The notes below the pieces were generated by a model. The model ran no database searches. It worked only from the letters and a program-made list of their open reading frames with translations, and was not told the origin of the DNA. Shown here in pieces: positions 51,701-60,773 of a stretch of DNA of 64,000 nucleotides; positions within the stretch are counted from its first letter, which is position 1; each line of letters opens with the position of its first letter. This stretch comes from JBCCBV01 sp039033855. Lineage in GTDB: Bacteria; Planctomycetota; Phycisphaerae; Phycisphaerales; Phycisphaeraceae. Location: assembly GCA_039033855.1 (NCBI GenBank), contig JBCCBV010000002.1:186001-250000 (forward strand), given 5' to 3'. The translations under genes were made by a program, and so were the position numbers.

Positions 51701-51775
51701 CGCCCAAAAGCGACCCCCGCGTGCGCATGATTCCCGCCGCCCGGCCCCAGGCATCACCCGCCTCGGCCGAGCCCT

Positions 51776-53179
51776 ATGACCCCATCCAACCGCCTCAGCC
51801 CCCACAAGCCCGACCCGATCGACCTCCAAAGCGCGATCGACGCCCACCACCGCCAGACCCTGCCCCGGCTGCAACGGCTCTGGAACTACTACCGCAACGC
51901 CCTGCCAGAACCCGGCCAGCCGCACGCACGATCGCCCCAGTCCCGGGCCCTGCCGCAGCGCCTGATCCAAAGCCCGACCCCGCACGCATCCGCCGCCCGC
52001 GAACTCGTCATCGAAAACGACATCGCCTGGCGGGTCCACAGCCTCGTCGACTTCATGTTCGGCAAGCCCGTGACGATCCAGTCGCTCGCCCCCGAAGACC
52101 CCCTGGCCGAACAGATCAACGACCTGCTCCGGGCCGTGTTCGACCACGCCGGCGGGCCCAACTTCTTCCAAGACCTCGCCCTGCTCGGCAGCGTCTACGG
52201 CTACTGCGACCTGGTCGTCCACCCCCACCCCGACCTGCCCCAACTCGCCATCGCCCCGCCGCCCCGCGCCATCCCCTTCCACCACCCGCACGACTACCGA
52301 CGGCTCGACGCCTTCGCCATCCACCACGGCGCCCCGGCGAGCGCCCACCCGTCCATCACCCAGCGCATCGCCCGGGCCCTGAGCAAGCAACCCGCCCCCA
52401 CAAACGACGGCCCCGAGTCCACCACCCTCTACTCCGCCCAAGCCATCCAGCGGTGGACCCGAACCCACGGCCAACCCAGGCGCACCACCCACCAAGAGCC
52501 CAACCCGCTCGGACGGGTCCCGGTCGTCCACATCCAGAACCTGCCGCTGCCCTTCAGCTACGCCGGCCTGTCCGACGTCGAACCGCTGATCCCCCTCCAG
52601 GACGAGCTCAACACCCGACTGTCCGACCGCGCCAACCGCGTCACGTTTCAGTCCTTCAAGATGTACCTGGGCAAGGGCATCGACCAGTTCACCGAACGCC
52701 CCGTCGGCCCCGGCCAGATGTGGCAGACCGACAACCCCGACGCCGCCATCGAAGAGTTCGGCGGCGACGCCCAGTCCCCTAGCGAAGACCGGCACATCCA
52801 GGAGATCCGCGACGCGCTCGACAAAACCTCCGCCGTGCCCCCACTCGCCGCCGGCATCCTCCGCGGGCGGGTCGGCAACCTGTCTTCCGCCAACGCCATC
52901 CGCCTGGTCCTGCTCGGCCTGCTCGCCAAAACCCGCAAGAAACGCATCACCTACGGCCGGGGTATCGCCCAAGCCTGCGAGCTCATCCTCCACGCCGCCG
53001 ATGTCTCCGGAATCCTCTCGACAACGCCAGAGCAACGCCGTGTCCGACTCGACTGGCCCGAACCCATCCCCGCCAGCGAATCCGAGAGCCTCGACAACGC
53101 GCTCAAAAAGCAACAACTCGGCGTCCCCGCCGACCGAATCCTCGCCGAACTCGGCTACGCCGATCAGGGCGCCGCCTGA
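51776..53179 (+). CDS. Phage portal protein (SPP1 gp6-like)
   Basis: A 467-residue portal protein, the ring through which DNA enters a phage head. LVDFMFGKPVTIQSL, a hydrophobic GSVYGYCDLVVHPH strand, the clip/stem block LQDELNTRLSDRANRVTFQSFKMYLGKG and the crown-type helices ESLDNALKKQQLGVPADRI are typical. It is complete, about the usual length, and opens the structural run. No terminase large-subunit gene precedes it; the sigma-54 activator is the next gene to the left, on the other strand. The ATG has only a weak ribosome site. Confidence 0.88.
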   Translation: MTPSNRLSPHKPDPIDLQSAIDAHHRQTLPRLQRLWNYYRNALPEPGQPHARSPQSRALPQRLIQSPTPHASAARELVIENDIAWRVHSLVDFMFGKPVTIQSLAPEDPLAEQINDLLRAVFDHAGGPNFFQDLALLGSVYGYCDLVVHPHPDLPQLAIAPPPRAIPFHHPHDYRRLDAFAIHHGAPASAHPSITQRIARALSKQPAPTNDGPESTTLYSAQAIQRWTRTHGQPRRTTHQEPNPLGRVPVVHIQNLPLPFSYAGLSDVEPLIPLQDELNTRLSDRANRVTFQSFKMYLGKGIDQFTERPVGPGQMWQTDNPDAAIEEFGGDAQSPSEDRHIQEIRDALDKTSAVPPLAAGILRGRVGNLSSANAIRLVLLGLLAKTRKKRITYGRGIAQACELILHAADVSGILSTTPEQRRVRLDWPEPIPASESESLDNALKKQQLGVPADRILAELGYADQGAA

Positions 53180-53213
53180 CCCCCGCATCGCAACGCCCCC
53201 GGAAAACCGACGC

Positions 53214-53666
53214 ATGAACGCCCACCTCAACGCCACCCCAGCCGACGACCAACCCGCGCCCGAACCGCTCGCCCCCGAACAAGACCTACGCCAACAACTC
53301 GAACGCGCCCACGAACGACTGCGCGAAACCGAGCAAGCCTTCGCCCAGCTCGAACGCCGACAACGCATCGACGCGCTCTTGGCCGAACAAGGCGCGCTCG
53401 ACCTCGAAGCCGGCAGGCTTCTGACCGAGGCCGCCGTCAACCAGATGGACGAGCCCGACCTGCAACTCGCCGTGGCCGACCTCCGCAAGCACCGGCCGTG
53501 GCTGTTCCCCCAGCGACCGGCCGTGCCCTCCGCCCTCGCCGACGCCCTCGCCCCCGAGCCCGACACCACTCCACAAGACCCCGCCCACCTGGCCGCCCAG
53601 CGCGCCGCCGAAACCGGCGACCGCCGAGACCTCCTCGCCTACCTCCGCCTCAAGCGGCGCGCCTGA
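53214..53666 (+). CDS. Scaffold-like protein upstream of the capsid gene
   Basis: A 150-residue acidic protein. A Pro/Ala-rich N-terminus is followed by a coiled coil (about 22-62, EQDLRQQLERAHERLRETEQ), a short helical core and a basic tail ending LLAYLRLKRRA. Position between portal and major capsid, length and coiled-coil content fit a head scaffolding protein, which guides capsid assembly and is then lost. No head protease gene is seen to remove it. Confidence 0.65.
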   Translation: MNAHLNATPADDQPAPEPLAPEQDLRQQLERAHERLRETEQAFAQLERRQRIDALLAEQGALDLEAGRLLTEAAVNQMDEPDLQLAVADLRKHRPWLFPQRPAVPSALADALAPEPDTTPQDPAHLAAQRAAETGDRRDLLAYLRLKRRA

Positions 53667-53744
53667 CCGCCCTCGCATCCCACCCACCTTTCACGCCACC
53701 CCCACTCCACCTTCACCCGCCACACCTTCAAAGGAAACACCCCC

Positions 53745-54884
53745 ATGCCGTTCACCGGTAAAGCCACCTACTCCGCCGGCGCCGACCTGCCGGAACTCGC
53801 CAACGACGTCTCGGACGTCATCGGCCTGGTCAGCCCGCACGAAACCCCGCTGCTCGATCACCTCGGCGACCCGCAGCGCGAAGCCCGCACCACCCTGCAC
53901 GAATGGCTCGAAGACGAGCTCCTGCCCAACACCGACGCCATCAACCAGCTCAGCCTGACCGACAACACCAGCGCCACCTCGCTCACCGTTGACAACGGCG
54001 ACCGCTTCCGCATCGGCGACCAGGTCCAGGCCGTCGGATCGCGCGAGGTCCTGTTCGTCTCCGCCGTCGCCGGCAACACCCTGACCGTCTCCCGCGGCTA
54101 CGGCGGCACCGCCGCCGAGGGCGTCTCCGACAACGACACCCTCCGCATCCTCGGCAACGCCGCCCTCGAAGGCGACGACGCCCCCACCGCCCGCTTCACC
54201 AACCGCACCCGCAAGCAGAACTACACCCAGATCTACACCGCCGGGGTCGAGGTCTCCGGCTCGCAACTCGCCGCCACCGCCGTCGGCGTCGAAGACGAAA
54301 TGGACTACCAAACCCAAGAACGTCTGCGCGAGCTCCTGCGCGACCTCGAAAACTGCGTCATCAACGGCGTCGCCCCGGCCGCCACCCCCCAGGGCTCCGC
54401 CACCGTCCGCCGGACCATGAACGGCATCGTCCCGCAGCTCACCTCCAACATCACCGACGCCGCCGACGCCCAACTCGACGAAGACACCCTCAACCAGGCC
54501 ATGCGCGACATCTGGGAACGCTCCGCCGGCGGGATCGACACCATCGCCGTCTCCGGCTACCAGAAGCGACAGCTCAACAGCTTCATCGCTTCCTCGCGCG
54601 GATACGACGCCCGCAACACCCGCTTCCGCGACCTGCTGTCCGTCTACGAATCCGACTTCGGCGTCTGTCGTGTGGTCCTTTCCCGCTGGGTCCCCGCCGA
54701 CACCGTCCTGCTGCTCGACTCCTCGCGCATCGACGTCCTGCCCCTGGCCGGCCGCAGCTTCCAGTTCAAGCCCCTGGCCCGCACCGGCGACCGCGAAACC
54801 GGCCAGGTCGTCGGCGAATACACCGTCGAACTCCGCAACGAAGCCGCCCACGGCGTCATCCACAACCTCGCCACCGCCGCCTGA
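53745..54884 (+). CDS. Major capsid protein, SU10/DUF5309 type
   Basis: A 379-residue HK97-fold capsid protein of the SU10 (DUF5309) type. An N-terminal arm (ELANDVSDVIGLVSPHETPLLDHLG), a beta-rich region (about 66-140, with RFRIGDQVQAVGS and LTVSRGYGGT) and a core with RKQNYTQIYTAGVEVSGSQ and VSGYQKRQLNSF are visible. The C-terminus AHGVIHNLATA is also characteristic. AAAGGAAA precedes the ATG. The sequence is intact and host-like in composition, suggesting it has been kept under selection. Confidence 0.88.
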   Translation: MPFTGKATYSAGADLPELANDVSDVIGLVSPHETPLLDHLGDPQREARTTLHEWLEDELLPNTDAINQLSLTDNTSATSLTVDNGDRFRIGDQVQAVGSREVLFVSAVAGNTLTVSRGYGGTAAEGVSDNDTLRILGNAALEGDDAPTARFTNRTRKQNYTQIYTAGVEVSGSQLAATAVGVEDEMDYQTQERLRELLRDLENCVINGVAPAATPQGSATVRRTMNGIVPQLTSNITDAADAQLDEDTLNQAMRDIWERSAGGIDTIAVSGYQKRQLNSFIASSRGYDARNTRFRDLLSVYESDFGVCRVVLSRWVPADTVLLLDSSRIDVLPLAGRSFQFKPLARTGDRETGQVVGEYTVELRNEAAHGVIHNLATAA

Positions 54885-55072
54885 TCTCACAACACCCCGC
54901 CCCGCGGCACGGGCGCGCACGCCCACACGCGGCCCCCTCCCCGCGTCCCCTCGGGCCACGTCCCTTCTTGGCTCCCCCCCCACCCCGGGAGCCGCGCCCG
55001 CCGCCACGCGACGCCGAGCCCACGCCCGGCGTCGCGCTTCATCCCCGCCGTTCACCCCACGCAGGCACGACC

Positions 55073-55729
55073 ATGACGCCCTTCTCCACCGACCGCGACC
55101 TGCTCCTGCTCGAGCCCGAACTCTTCGGCGACCTCGCCTTCTTTGCCCAGCTCCGCGTGTCCGTCGACGACGCCGAACTCGCCGACACCACCCTCACCTC
55201 CATCGACGCCGACTTCGACACCGCCCAGATCGACCCCGGCCACGTCGCCCTCATCGACCGCCAACCCTGCGAGGTCACCCAGCGCCTCGACGCCATGAGC
55301 CTCACCGTCTCGCTCCTGCGCAGCACGCCCACCGACCCCGCCATTCCGCCCATCCCTCAGGGCCAGAACCGCACGCTCCGCATCCGCACCTTCGCCCCAC
55401 AAGCCGTCGGCGTGGCCCACGACCTGCTCCGCGCCTTGGGCATCGACCCCGACGAACCCAATGCGGTCGAGCTCGGCAAACCCACCGCCGACTCGGTCCT
55501 CTCGCTCAATCTCATGGCCAGGCTTGAAGCGCTCGGCACCCTCCACCGCCTCTACGCCGCCGCCTCCGCCGTCGACGAGCGACAAGACGCATTCTCCGAA
55601 AAAGCCGAGCACTACCGCACCGCCTTCCGCTCCGCCATGGCCTCCGCCAGCGTCCTGATCGATGTCAACCACGACGGCCTGCCCGAAGAACGCCGCGCCT
55701 TCGCCTCCGGCAGGCTCCTTCGCGCTTAA
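55073..55729 (+). CDS. Probable head-completion or connector protein
   Basis: A 218-residue soluble protein directly after the capsid gene. The N-terminal half is beta-rich and acidic (LFGDLAFFAQLRVSVDDAEL); the C-terminal half is helical (ARLEALGTLHRLYAAASAVDER) and ends with SGRLLRA. No family is recognised. Position in the run, size and lack of export signal are consistent with a head-tail connector. A 188-base gap without a gene precedes it. Confidence 0.5.
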   Translation: MTPFSTDRDLLLLEPELFGDLAFFAQLRVSVDDAELADTTLTSIDADFDTAQIDPGHVALIDRQPCEVTQRLDAMSLTVSLLRSTPTDPAIPPIPQGQNRTLRIRTFAPQAVGVAHDLLRALGIDPDEPNAVELGKPTADSVLSLNLMARLEALGTLHRLYAAASAVDERQDAFSEKAEHYRTAFRSAMASASVLIDVNHDGLPEERRAFASGRLLRA

Positions 55730-55740
55730 ACCCCCACGCC

Positions 55741-56124
55741 ATGACCGAACCCCAACTCACCTTCGCCGGGCTCGACCTGTTCTCCTCCGGCCCCGCCGCG
55801 CTCGCGCCGCCCACCACCGAGCCGCGCCTCGCCCTGCACCCCGTCGCCCGGGGCCACGGCCAACCCGCCACCCCCCAAGGCCTCGAACCCCAAACCCTCA
55901 ATCAAACCGGCCAGCTACGCGCCGACACCCAGCAGGAACTCGAAACGATCACCGCAAACATCGCCAACATCGCCGACGGCCAAACCGAGAACCTCATCGA
56001 CCACCGCACCAACCGCACCTACCCCCACACACTCATCGAATCGTTCTCGCCCGGGCCAGCCCATCGGCTCGGCCCCCGCTGGGCCCGTGACTACCGCATC
56101 CAGTACCGCGTGCTCCAGCCGTAG
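55741..56124 (+). CDS. Small structural protein of the capsid cluster
   Basis: A 127-residue protein with a Pro/Ala-rich N-terminal half, a short helical stretch (DTQQELETITANIANIADG) and a C-terminal block RTYPHTLIESFSPGPAHRL. It starts 11 bases after the connector-like gene and is followed after 8 bases by the fibre-like gene, so translation is coupled. Likely a connector or tail-attachment piece; no family recognised. Confidence 0.5.
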   Translation: MTEPQLTFAGLDLFSSGPAALAPPTTEPRLALHPVARGHGQPATPQGLEPQTLNQTGQLRADTQQELETITANIANIADGQTENLIDHRTNRTYPHTLIESFSPGPAHRLGPRWARDYRIQYRVLQP

Positions 56125-56132
56125 CCCACACC

Positions 56133-58043
56133 ATGCCGCCCCGCCCCCCACAACAACTCTGGGCCACCCCCGCCTTCGCCGGCCGGCACGAGGACCCCCA
56201 CCTGGTCTTCCTCGAATGGGCCGACCCCGCCCTCGCAGGCCACGCGCTGCAGGTCTATGTCGACGACCAACTCGCGTGCCTCCACCTCGACGCGGCGCAA
56301 TCCAGCACCTGGCTCCGCATCGATCGCAGCCAAAGCAGGCGCCTGAGCGCGCTGCTCGTGCCGAACGACGAGCCCGCCGACCTCCAACGCGCCACGCCAC
56401 AACGGCTCGAGCCAGACGACCCGCCTTACCCCGCGACCGCCAACCTGCTAATCGCGCGCAGCCCCGCCGCCCCCGACGACGCCAGCCTCGAAGTCCGGCG
56501 CCAACCCGACCTGCCGCCCGACACCGCGCCGCTCTGGCCCGGACACCTCGGCCGACCCGGCTTCGGCGGGCTCTTCGGCATCGACGACCACGGCTTCGAC
56601 CACGCCACCGGGCCCGGCCTCGGACGCGGACAACTCGGCATGGGGCCGCTCGGCGCCGACGGCGTCGCCGCCCAATGGCATGACCCCCTCGCCCCGCAAG
56701 GCACATACACCGTCCAGGTCGCCACCCCGACCAGCGCAAACGCGTCCATCGACCTCACCGTCGAAAGGCCCCCGCAACCCCCGACCGGCCTCACCTTCAA
56801 CAACAACGAAATCCGCTGGAGCCCCGCCGCCAGCCCCGCCGAAACCGCGCTACCCACACGCCCACCCAACATGCCCGAGCTCTACCCCGACAACCCAACC
56901 CTCCTCGCCCTCGACCGGCACCCCGACCTGGGCTTCGACTTCATCCCCACCGGCCTGAGCCCGTACTTCCTCGAGTTCCGAAGGCTTGTGAACCGGCTGG
57001 CCGACGCCGCCCGCCTGGCCAACGACCTGCGCCCCCACGCCACCGGTCCGCTGACCCTCGGCGTCTACCCCGGCCGCGCCCACGTCAACGGGCAAACCGT
57101 CGCGTCGACCGGCACCGCCTCCCTCGCCCTCGCCCCATCCGCCACCACCTCGGTCTGGATCGACACCGCCGGCGCCGTCCAATCCGCCACCACCGGCTTT
57201 CCCACCGACCCCGCGACACACCTGCCCCTGGCCGAAGCCCAGACGGACGCCCAGGCCGTCACCCAACTCACCGACCTCCGCGGCACCGCCGCCTACCGCA
57301 CCCCCAGCGCCACGCTCTCCGGCCTGACCGCCACCGTCGCCGAACTCAACCAGGCCCTCGCCGGCATCAACCCAACCGTCTCTAACGACGCGCTCAACTT
57401 CCTGACCGCCGGCCCGACAACGTCCGCCGATTCGCTGCACCGCCACACCCAAACCACCTTCGACCAAGCCAGCACCGGCGCCCACAGCCTGGTCAACGCC
57501 GCCGCCAACCCCGCCGCCAACGTGGCGCTCGACTTCGATGTCCCGCAGCACTTCGCCACGCCGCTCCGACTGACCACCGACCCAAGCTCCGGCGGCCTGG
57601 TCCAACAAACCACGAGCCAAACCCTCCAACTGCTCGGCGCCGCAACCATGACCGGCGGCTTCGCCGGCACGGTTCAGGCGTCGCTGTTCAACATCACCCT
57701 CGGGCCCGCGCCCTTCGACGGCCAACTCGCCGACGTCGTCCTGTCCGTCGCGCAGAACATCCAAAGCTCCAACCCCGCCGACCAGCTCGACGCCACGCTC
57801 TACCGCAACGGCGTCGCGCTCACCGACACCCAACCCACCCTGACCGCCGCCGACGGAGCCGGCTTCCGCAGCACCGCGCAGGGACACGGCACCCCCGCGG
57901 TCCCCAAGACCGGCGCCAACGGAGCCGTTGAGCGCGGCGACATGATCACCCTCGACCTCACCCGAACCGCCACCGGCACGGTCACCGTCGCGCCCCAGCG
58001 GGCCTACGCCCTGGCCGTGTTCCACCCCACTACGCCAGCCTGA
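56133..58043 (+). CDS. Fibre-like structural protein
   Basis: A 636-residue protein of mostly beta-type sequence. The N-terminal 200 residues have no recognised fold. Near 213-235 a short fibronectin-type pattern appears (PPQPPTGLTFNNNEIRWSP). A domain at about 265-395 (SPYFLEFRRLVNRLADAA, GVYPGRAHVNGQTV) is homologous to the 151-residue neighbour. The last 150 residues (ATMTGGFAGTVQASLFNI) are repetitive and Thr/Ala/Asn-rich, as in tail fibres. Likely a fibre or spike; receptor unknown. Confidence 0.6.
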   Translation: MPPRPPQQLWATPAFAGRHEDPHLVFLEWADPALAGHALQVYVDDQLACLHLDAAQSSTWLRIDRSQSRRLSALLVPNDEPADLQRATPQRLEPDDPPYPATANLLIARSPAAPDDASLEVRRQPDLPPDTAPLWPGHLGRPGFGGLFGIDDHGFDHATGPGLGRGQLGMGPLGADGVAAQWHDPLAPQGTYTVQVATPTSANASIDLTVERPPQPPTGLTFNNNEIRWSPAASPAETALPTRPPNMPELYPDNPTLLALDRHPDLGFDFIPTGLSPYFLEFRRLVNRLADAARLANDLRPHATGPLTLGVYPGRAHVNGQTVASTGTASLALAPSATTSVWIDTAGAVQSATTGFPTDPATHLPLAEAQTDAQAVTQLTDLRGTAAYRTPSATLSGLTATVAELNQALAGINPTVSNDALNFLTAGPTTSADSLHRHTQTTFDQASTGAHSLVNAAANPAANVALDFDVPQHFATPLRLTTDPSSGGLVQQTTSQTLQLLGAATMTGGFAGTVQASLFNITLGPAPFDGQLADVVLSVAQNIQSSNPADQLDATLYRNGVALTDTQPTLTAADGAGFRSTAQGHGTPAVPKTGANGAVERGDMITLDLTRTATGTVTVAPQRAYALAVFHPTTPA

Positions 58044-58085
58044 CCCACCTGATCTACGGCCCCAGCCGCCGTTCGGAAACCCAAC

Positions 58086-58541
58086 ATGGCCGCACAAGAC
58101 CTAAGCGCTCAAGAAATTCAGAACCTTGTCGACACGCGTCACCCCGTCGTCGGCATCGAGTTCCCCACCCGCGGGCTCCAGCCCTACTACGACTGGCTCC
58201 TGCGCACCCTCGCCCACCTGGCCGACGCCTCCTTCGGCGCCTTCCGCGTGGCGCCCGACGACAGCGCCCCCCTGGCGTTCCGCGTCGCGCCCGGCCGGGC
58301 CACGATCGACAGCGCCTTGGCCGTGCTCACCGACGCCGCCACCATCGACCTGGCGCCCTTCAACAACCAGACCGCGCTCGTTTGGATCGTCGAACAATCG
58401 GGCGACGCCGTCCCCCAGGCCGGCGCCGCTTCCTCCGGCTGGCCCGCGGGAGCCCACCTCAAGCTCGCCGAAGTCACCCTCCAAAACGGCGTCCCCACCC
58501 AAACCATCGACCGCCGACTCGACACCGTCTTCCAGGCTTAA
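58086..58541 (+). CDS. Structural protein sharing a domain with the fibre-like gene
   Basis: A 151-residue protein nearly all of which aligns by eye with residues 265-395 of the preceding gene: GLQPYYDWLLRTLAHLADAS beside GLSPYFLEFRRLVNRLADAA, and RVAPGRATIDS beside GVYPGRAHVNG. Probably a subunit of the same tail or spike structure, arisen by duplication. It starts 42 bases after the fibre-like gene and is followed after 15 bases by the next one. Confidence 0.6.
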   Translation: MAAQDLSAQEIQNLVDTRHPVVGIEFPTRGLQPYYDWLLRTLAHLADASFGAFRVAPDDSAPLAFRVAPGRATIDSALAVLTDAATIDLAPFNNQTALVWIVEQSGDAVPQAGAASSGWPAGAHLKLAEVTLQNGVPTQTIDRRLDTVFQA

Positions 58542-58556
58542 GCCCCTCCCCAGCCC

Positions 58557-60752
58557 ATGACGCTTATCCAGCACATCGACTTCCAGCCCTCGGGCTTCGC
58601 CGAACTGCCCCAGGGCCCAACCCCAGCGCAAGCCGACGTCGCGCTTTTACAAACCCCAGACGCCGCCGCCCACCCGCTGCCCAACCCGAGGGTCGCACAA
58701 GGCCTGCGCGCGACCCTCTCGGCCGGCACGCAAGGCCAATCGCTACGGCTGCCCGTCAACAGCCCGCCGCCCATCCTCTTCACCTCGGTCTGGGTCAACC
58801 TCGACCAACTTGTCGGCGGACAAGCCCAGATCCTCGGCGCCTACACCGCGGACGGCACGACCCTGGCCGTGGTCCACTTCAACCCAGCCGACCAAACCCT
58901 GGCGCTCCAGCCCTACAACGCCAGCGCCGCCAACACCCCCGTCCCGCCGGGCCCCACCTGGCGACACCTGCGCTTGGCGACCACCGGCGCCGTCGCGGTG
59001 TTGTCCATCGACAATGGGCCCAACTTCATCCGTGTCGGCTCCGGGACCCCGCCGCCCCTCGCCGAAGTCGCCCTCGGGCCCCGCACCAAAGACGCCAGCG
59101 CCACCGGCGTCATCGACTTCGACCACTGGCGCCTGGCGTCTGCGCCCATCGACCACACCCCCTTGCCGCCGACCGGCGTCCACGCCGGCCACGCAGACCG
59201 CTGGCTGGTCGCCTATCAACCGAGCTCCGCCCGCAGCGTCGCGTTCGCTTCGGAGTACGCCAAACGCCGCGGCGTCCCGCCCTGGAACCTCGCCGCGATC
59301 AGCGCGCCGACCAGCGAAACCATCTCCCTCACCCAGTACTACGCCCTTCGAGACCAGCTCGGAGAAACCCTCGAAACCACCGGCCTCCGGCCGCACATCC
59401 TCGGCATCCTGCTCGGCCCCGACCTGCCCGTCTTTGTCGAATCCCAGCCCGGCGTGCGCACCTCGCCCGTCGCCTCGCTCCTCCAGACCGAAAACCAGGA
59501 CACCGCCGCCAACCCCAACCCCGCCTACACCGGCGAACTCGGCCAACGCCCCACCGCCGACCGACTCGGTTCCGCACGCCTGGCCGCGTCGTTCGACTTC
59601 CCCGACACCACCGCCGTCGCGCAAGCCCTCGACGCCGCCGACCGCACGCTCACACCCCTCGACGCCAAGCAGAACCACACCGTCTACCTCGACCCGCACC
59701 CGGCCGACAACCCCCTGGCCGTCGCGCTCGCCAGCACCTTCCGCGACTTCACCCAAGGCGTCGGCGCCCAGCAGCTCCGCCTGCCGCTGCGCACCACCAG
59801 CGCCTTCGACGCTGCCGACCCCACGCGCCCCGACCGCTTCGCCAGCGTCGACCACGACGCCGTCTACTACGGATGGGACGTCGCCGGGCCCGCCAACAAC
59901 CCCACCCCCTTCGCCGAGCCCGCCGGCCCGCGACTGTTCTTCGCCCAGTTCGACACCGAGCAGCCCGTCGCGCCGTCGCTCCGCAACCCGAGCGCCAACC
60001 ACTGGCTCGGCGTCGCCCACGCCGCCGGCTACGCCGCCTGCGCCGCCGCCACCGCGGCGTACTCGTTCTCCTACGCGCCCGTCCACACCCTCTTTTTCGA
60101 AGCCCTCCGCCAAGGCTGGACCCTGGCCGAAGCCTGGGCCGTCGCCACCCCCTTCCACCGCGCCGACCTGTTCTTCTACGGCGACCCGCTGCTCACCGTC
60201 CCCTTCCCCAAGCAAGGCGTCGCCGTCCTGGCCGACCTCCCGACCGGCCCGCCCACCCCCGACCCCGAGCCGATCGCGTACCTGTCCGAAACCCAAACCC
60301 GCTTCACCCCATCCAACCCAAACACCCGCTTCCTGCTGCGATCTACCGACACCCAAGGCCGCACCGAGCGCAACCGCCGGACCCTCGACCCCAGCCCCTC
60401 GCTCGCCCCCGCCTGGCCGAACCGCCCCGACTGGCCGCCCGCCACGCCGCCAGGCCGGATCCGCTGCGCCGCGCTCTGGCCCAGCCCCGTCGACCTCCAC
60501 TCCGTCGCCCTGGTCGCGCTCGAGGCCGACCCGCCGAGCGCAATCGCCACGCCGCCCACCCCCGCCGCGCCCAAAGCCCACGAACGATCCATTGTCTTTG
60601 AGATCGACCCGCCAACCCAACCCGTGCGCCTGCGGTTTCGGATCGAACCCAAAGACTCTTCCGCCCCGATCGAGCACACGCCGTGGTCGCGCACCGTGAC
60701 GCCGCAAACCGCCGAACCCGCCCCGGCCGTCTTCGCCGTCGCCCACGCCTGA
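58557..60752 (+). CDS. Lectin-like plus TIGR03790-like structural protein
   Basis: A 731-residue protein. Residues about 40-200 show a concanavalin/LamG-like pattern (TSVWVNLDQL, WRHLRLATTGAVAVLSID, FDHWRL). About 215-560 fit the TIGR03790 family: YQPSSARSVAFASEYAKRRG, then VPPWNL, DAVYYGWDVAG, YAPVHTLFFEALRQGWTLAE and FFYGDPLLTVPF. The order and spacing match that family, whose function is unknown. A C-terminal beta domain follows. There is no signal peptide. It sits in the middle of the structural run, so it is probably a virion or particle component. Confidence 0.6.
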   Translation: MTLIQHIDFQPSGFAELPQGPTPAQADVALLQTPDAAAHPLPNPRVAQGLRATLSAGTQGQSLRLPVNSPPPILFTSVWVNLDQLVGGQAQILGAYTADGTTLAVVHFNPADQTLALQPYNASAANTPVPPGPTWRHLRLATTGAVAVLSIDNGPNFIRVGSGTPPPLAEVALGPRTKDASATGVIDFDHWRLASAPIDHTPLPPTGVHAGHADRWLVAYQPSSARSVAFASEYAKRRGVPPWNLAAISAPTSETISLTQYYALRDQLGETLETTGLRPHILGILLGPDLPVFVESQPGVRTSPVASLLQTENQDTAANPNPAYTGELGQRPTADRLGSARLAASFDFPDTTAVAQALDAADRTLTPLDAKQNHTVYLDPHPADNPLAVALASTFRDFTQGVGAQQLRLPLRTTSAFDAADPTRPDRFASVDHDAVYYGWDVAGPANNPTPFAEPAGPRLFFAQFDTEQPVAPSLRNPSANHWLGVAHAAGYAACAAATAAYSFSYAPVHTLFFEALRQGWTLAEAWAVATPFHRADLFFYGDPLLTVPFPKQGVAVLADLPTGPPTPDPEPIAYLSETQTRFTPSNPNTRFLLRSTDTQGRTERNRRTLDPSPSLAPAWPNRPDWPPATPPGRIRCAALWPSPVDLHSVALVALEADPPSAIATPPTPAAPKAHERSIVFEIDPPTQPVRLRFRIEPKDSSAPIEHTPWSRTVTPQTAEPAPAVFAVAHA

Positions 60753-60773
60753 CCGCGCCAACGAAGCAAGCCC

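Noticed and set aside
51682..52782. A 366-codon plus-strand frame over the portal gene
   Set aside because: Pro/Arg-rich noise; the frame starting at 51776 has portal-family motifs.
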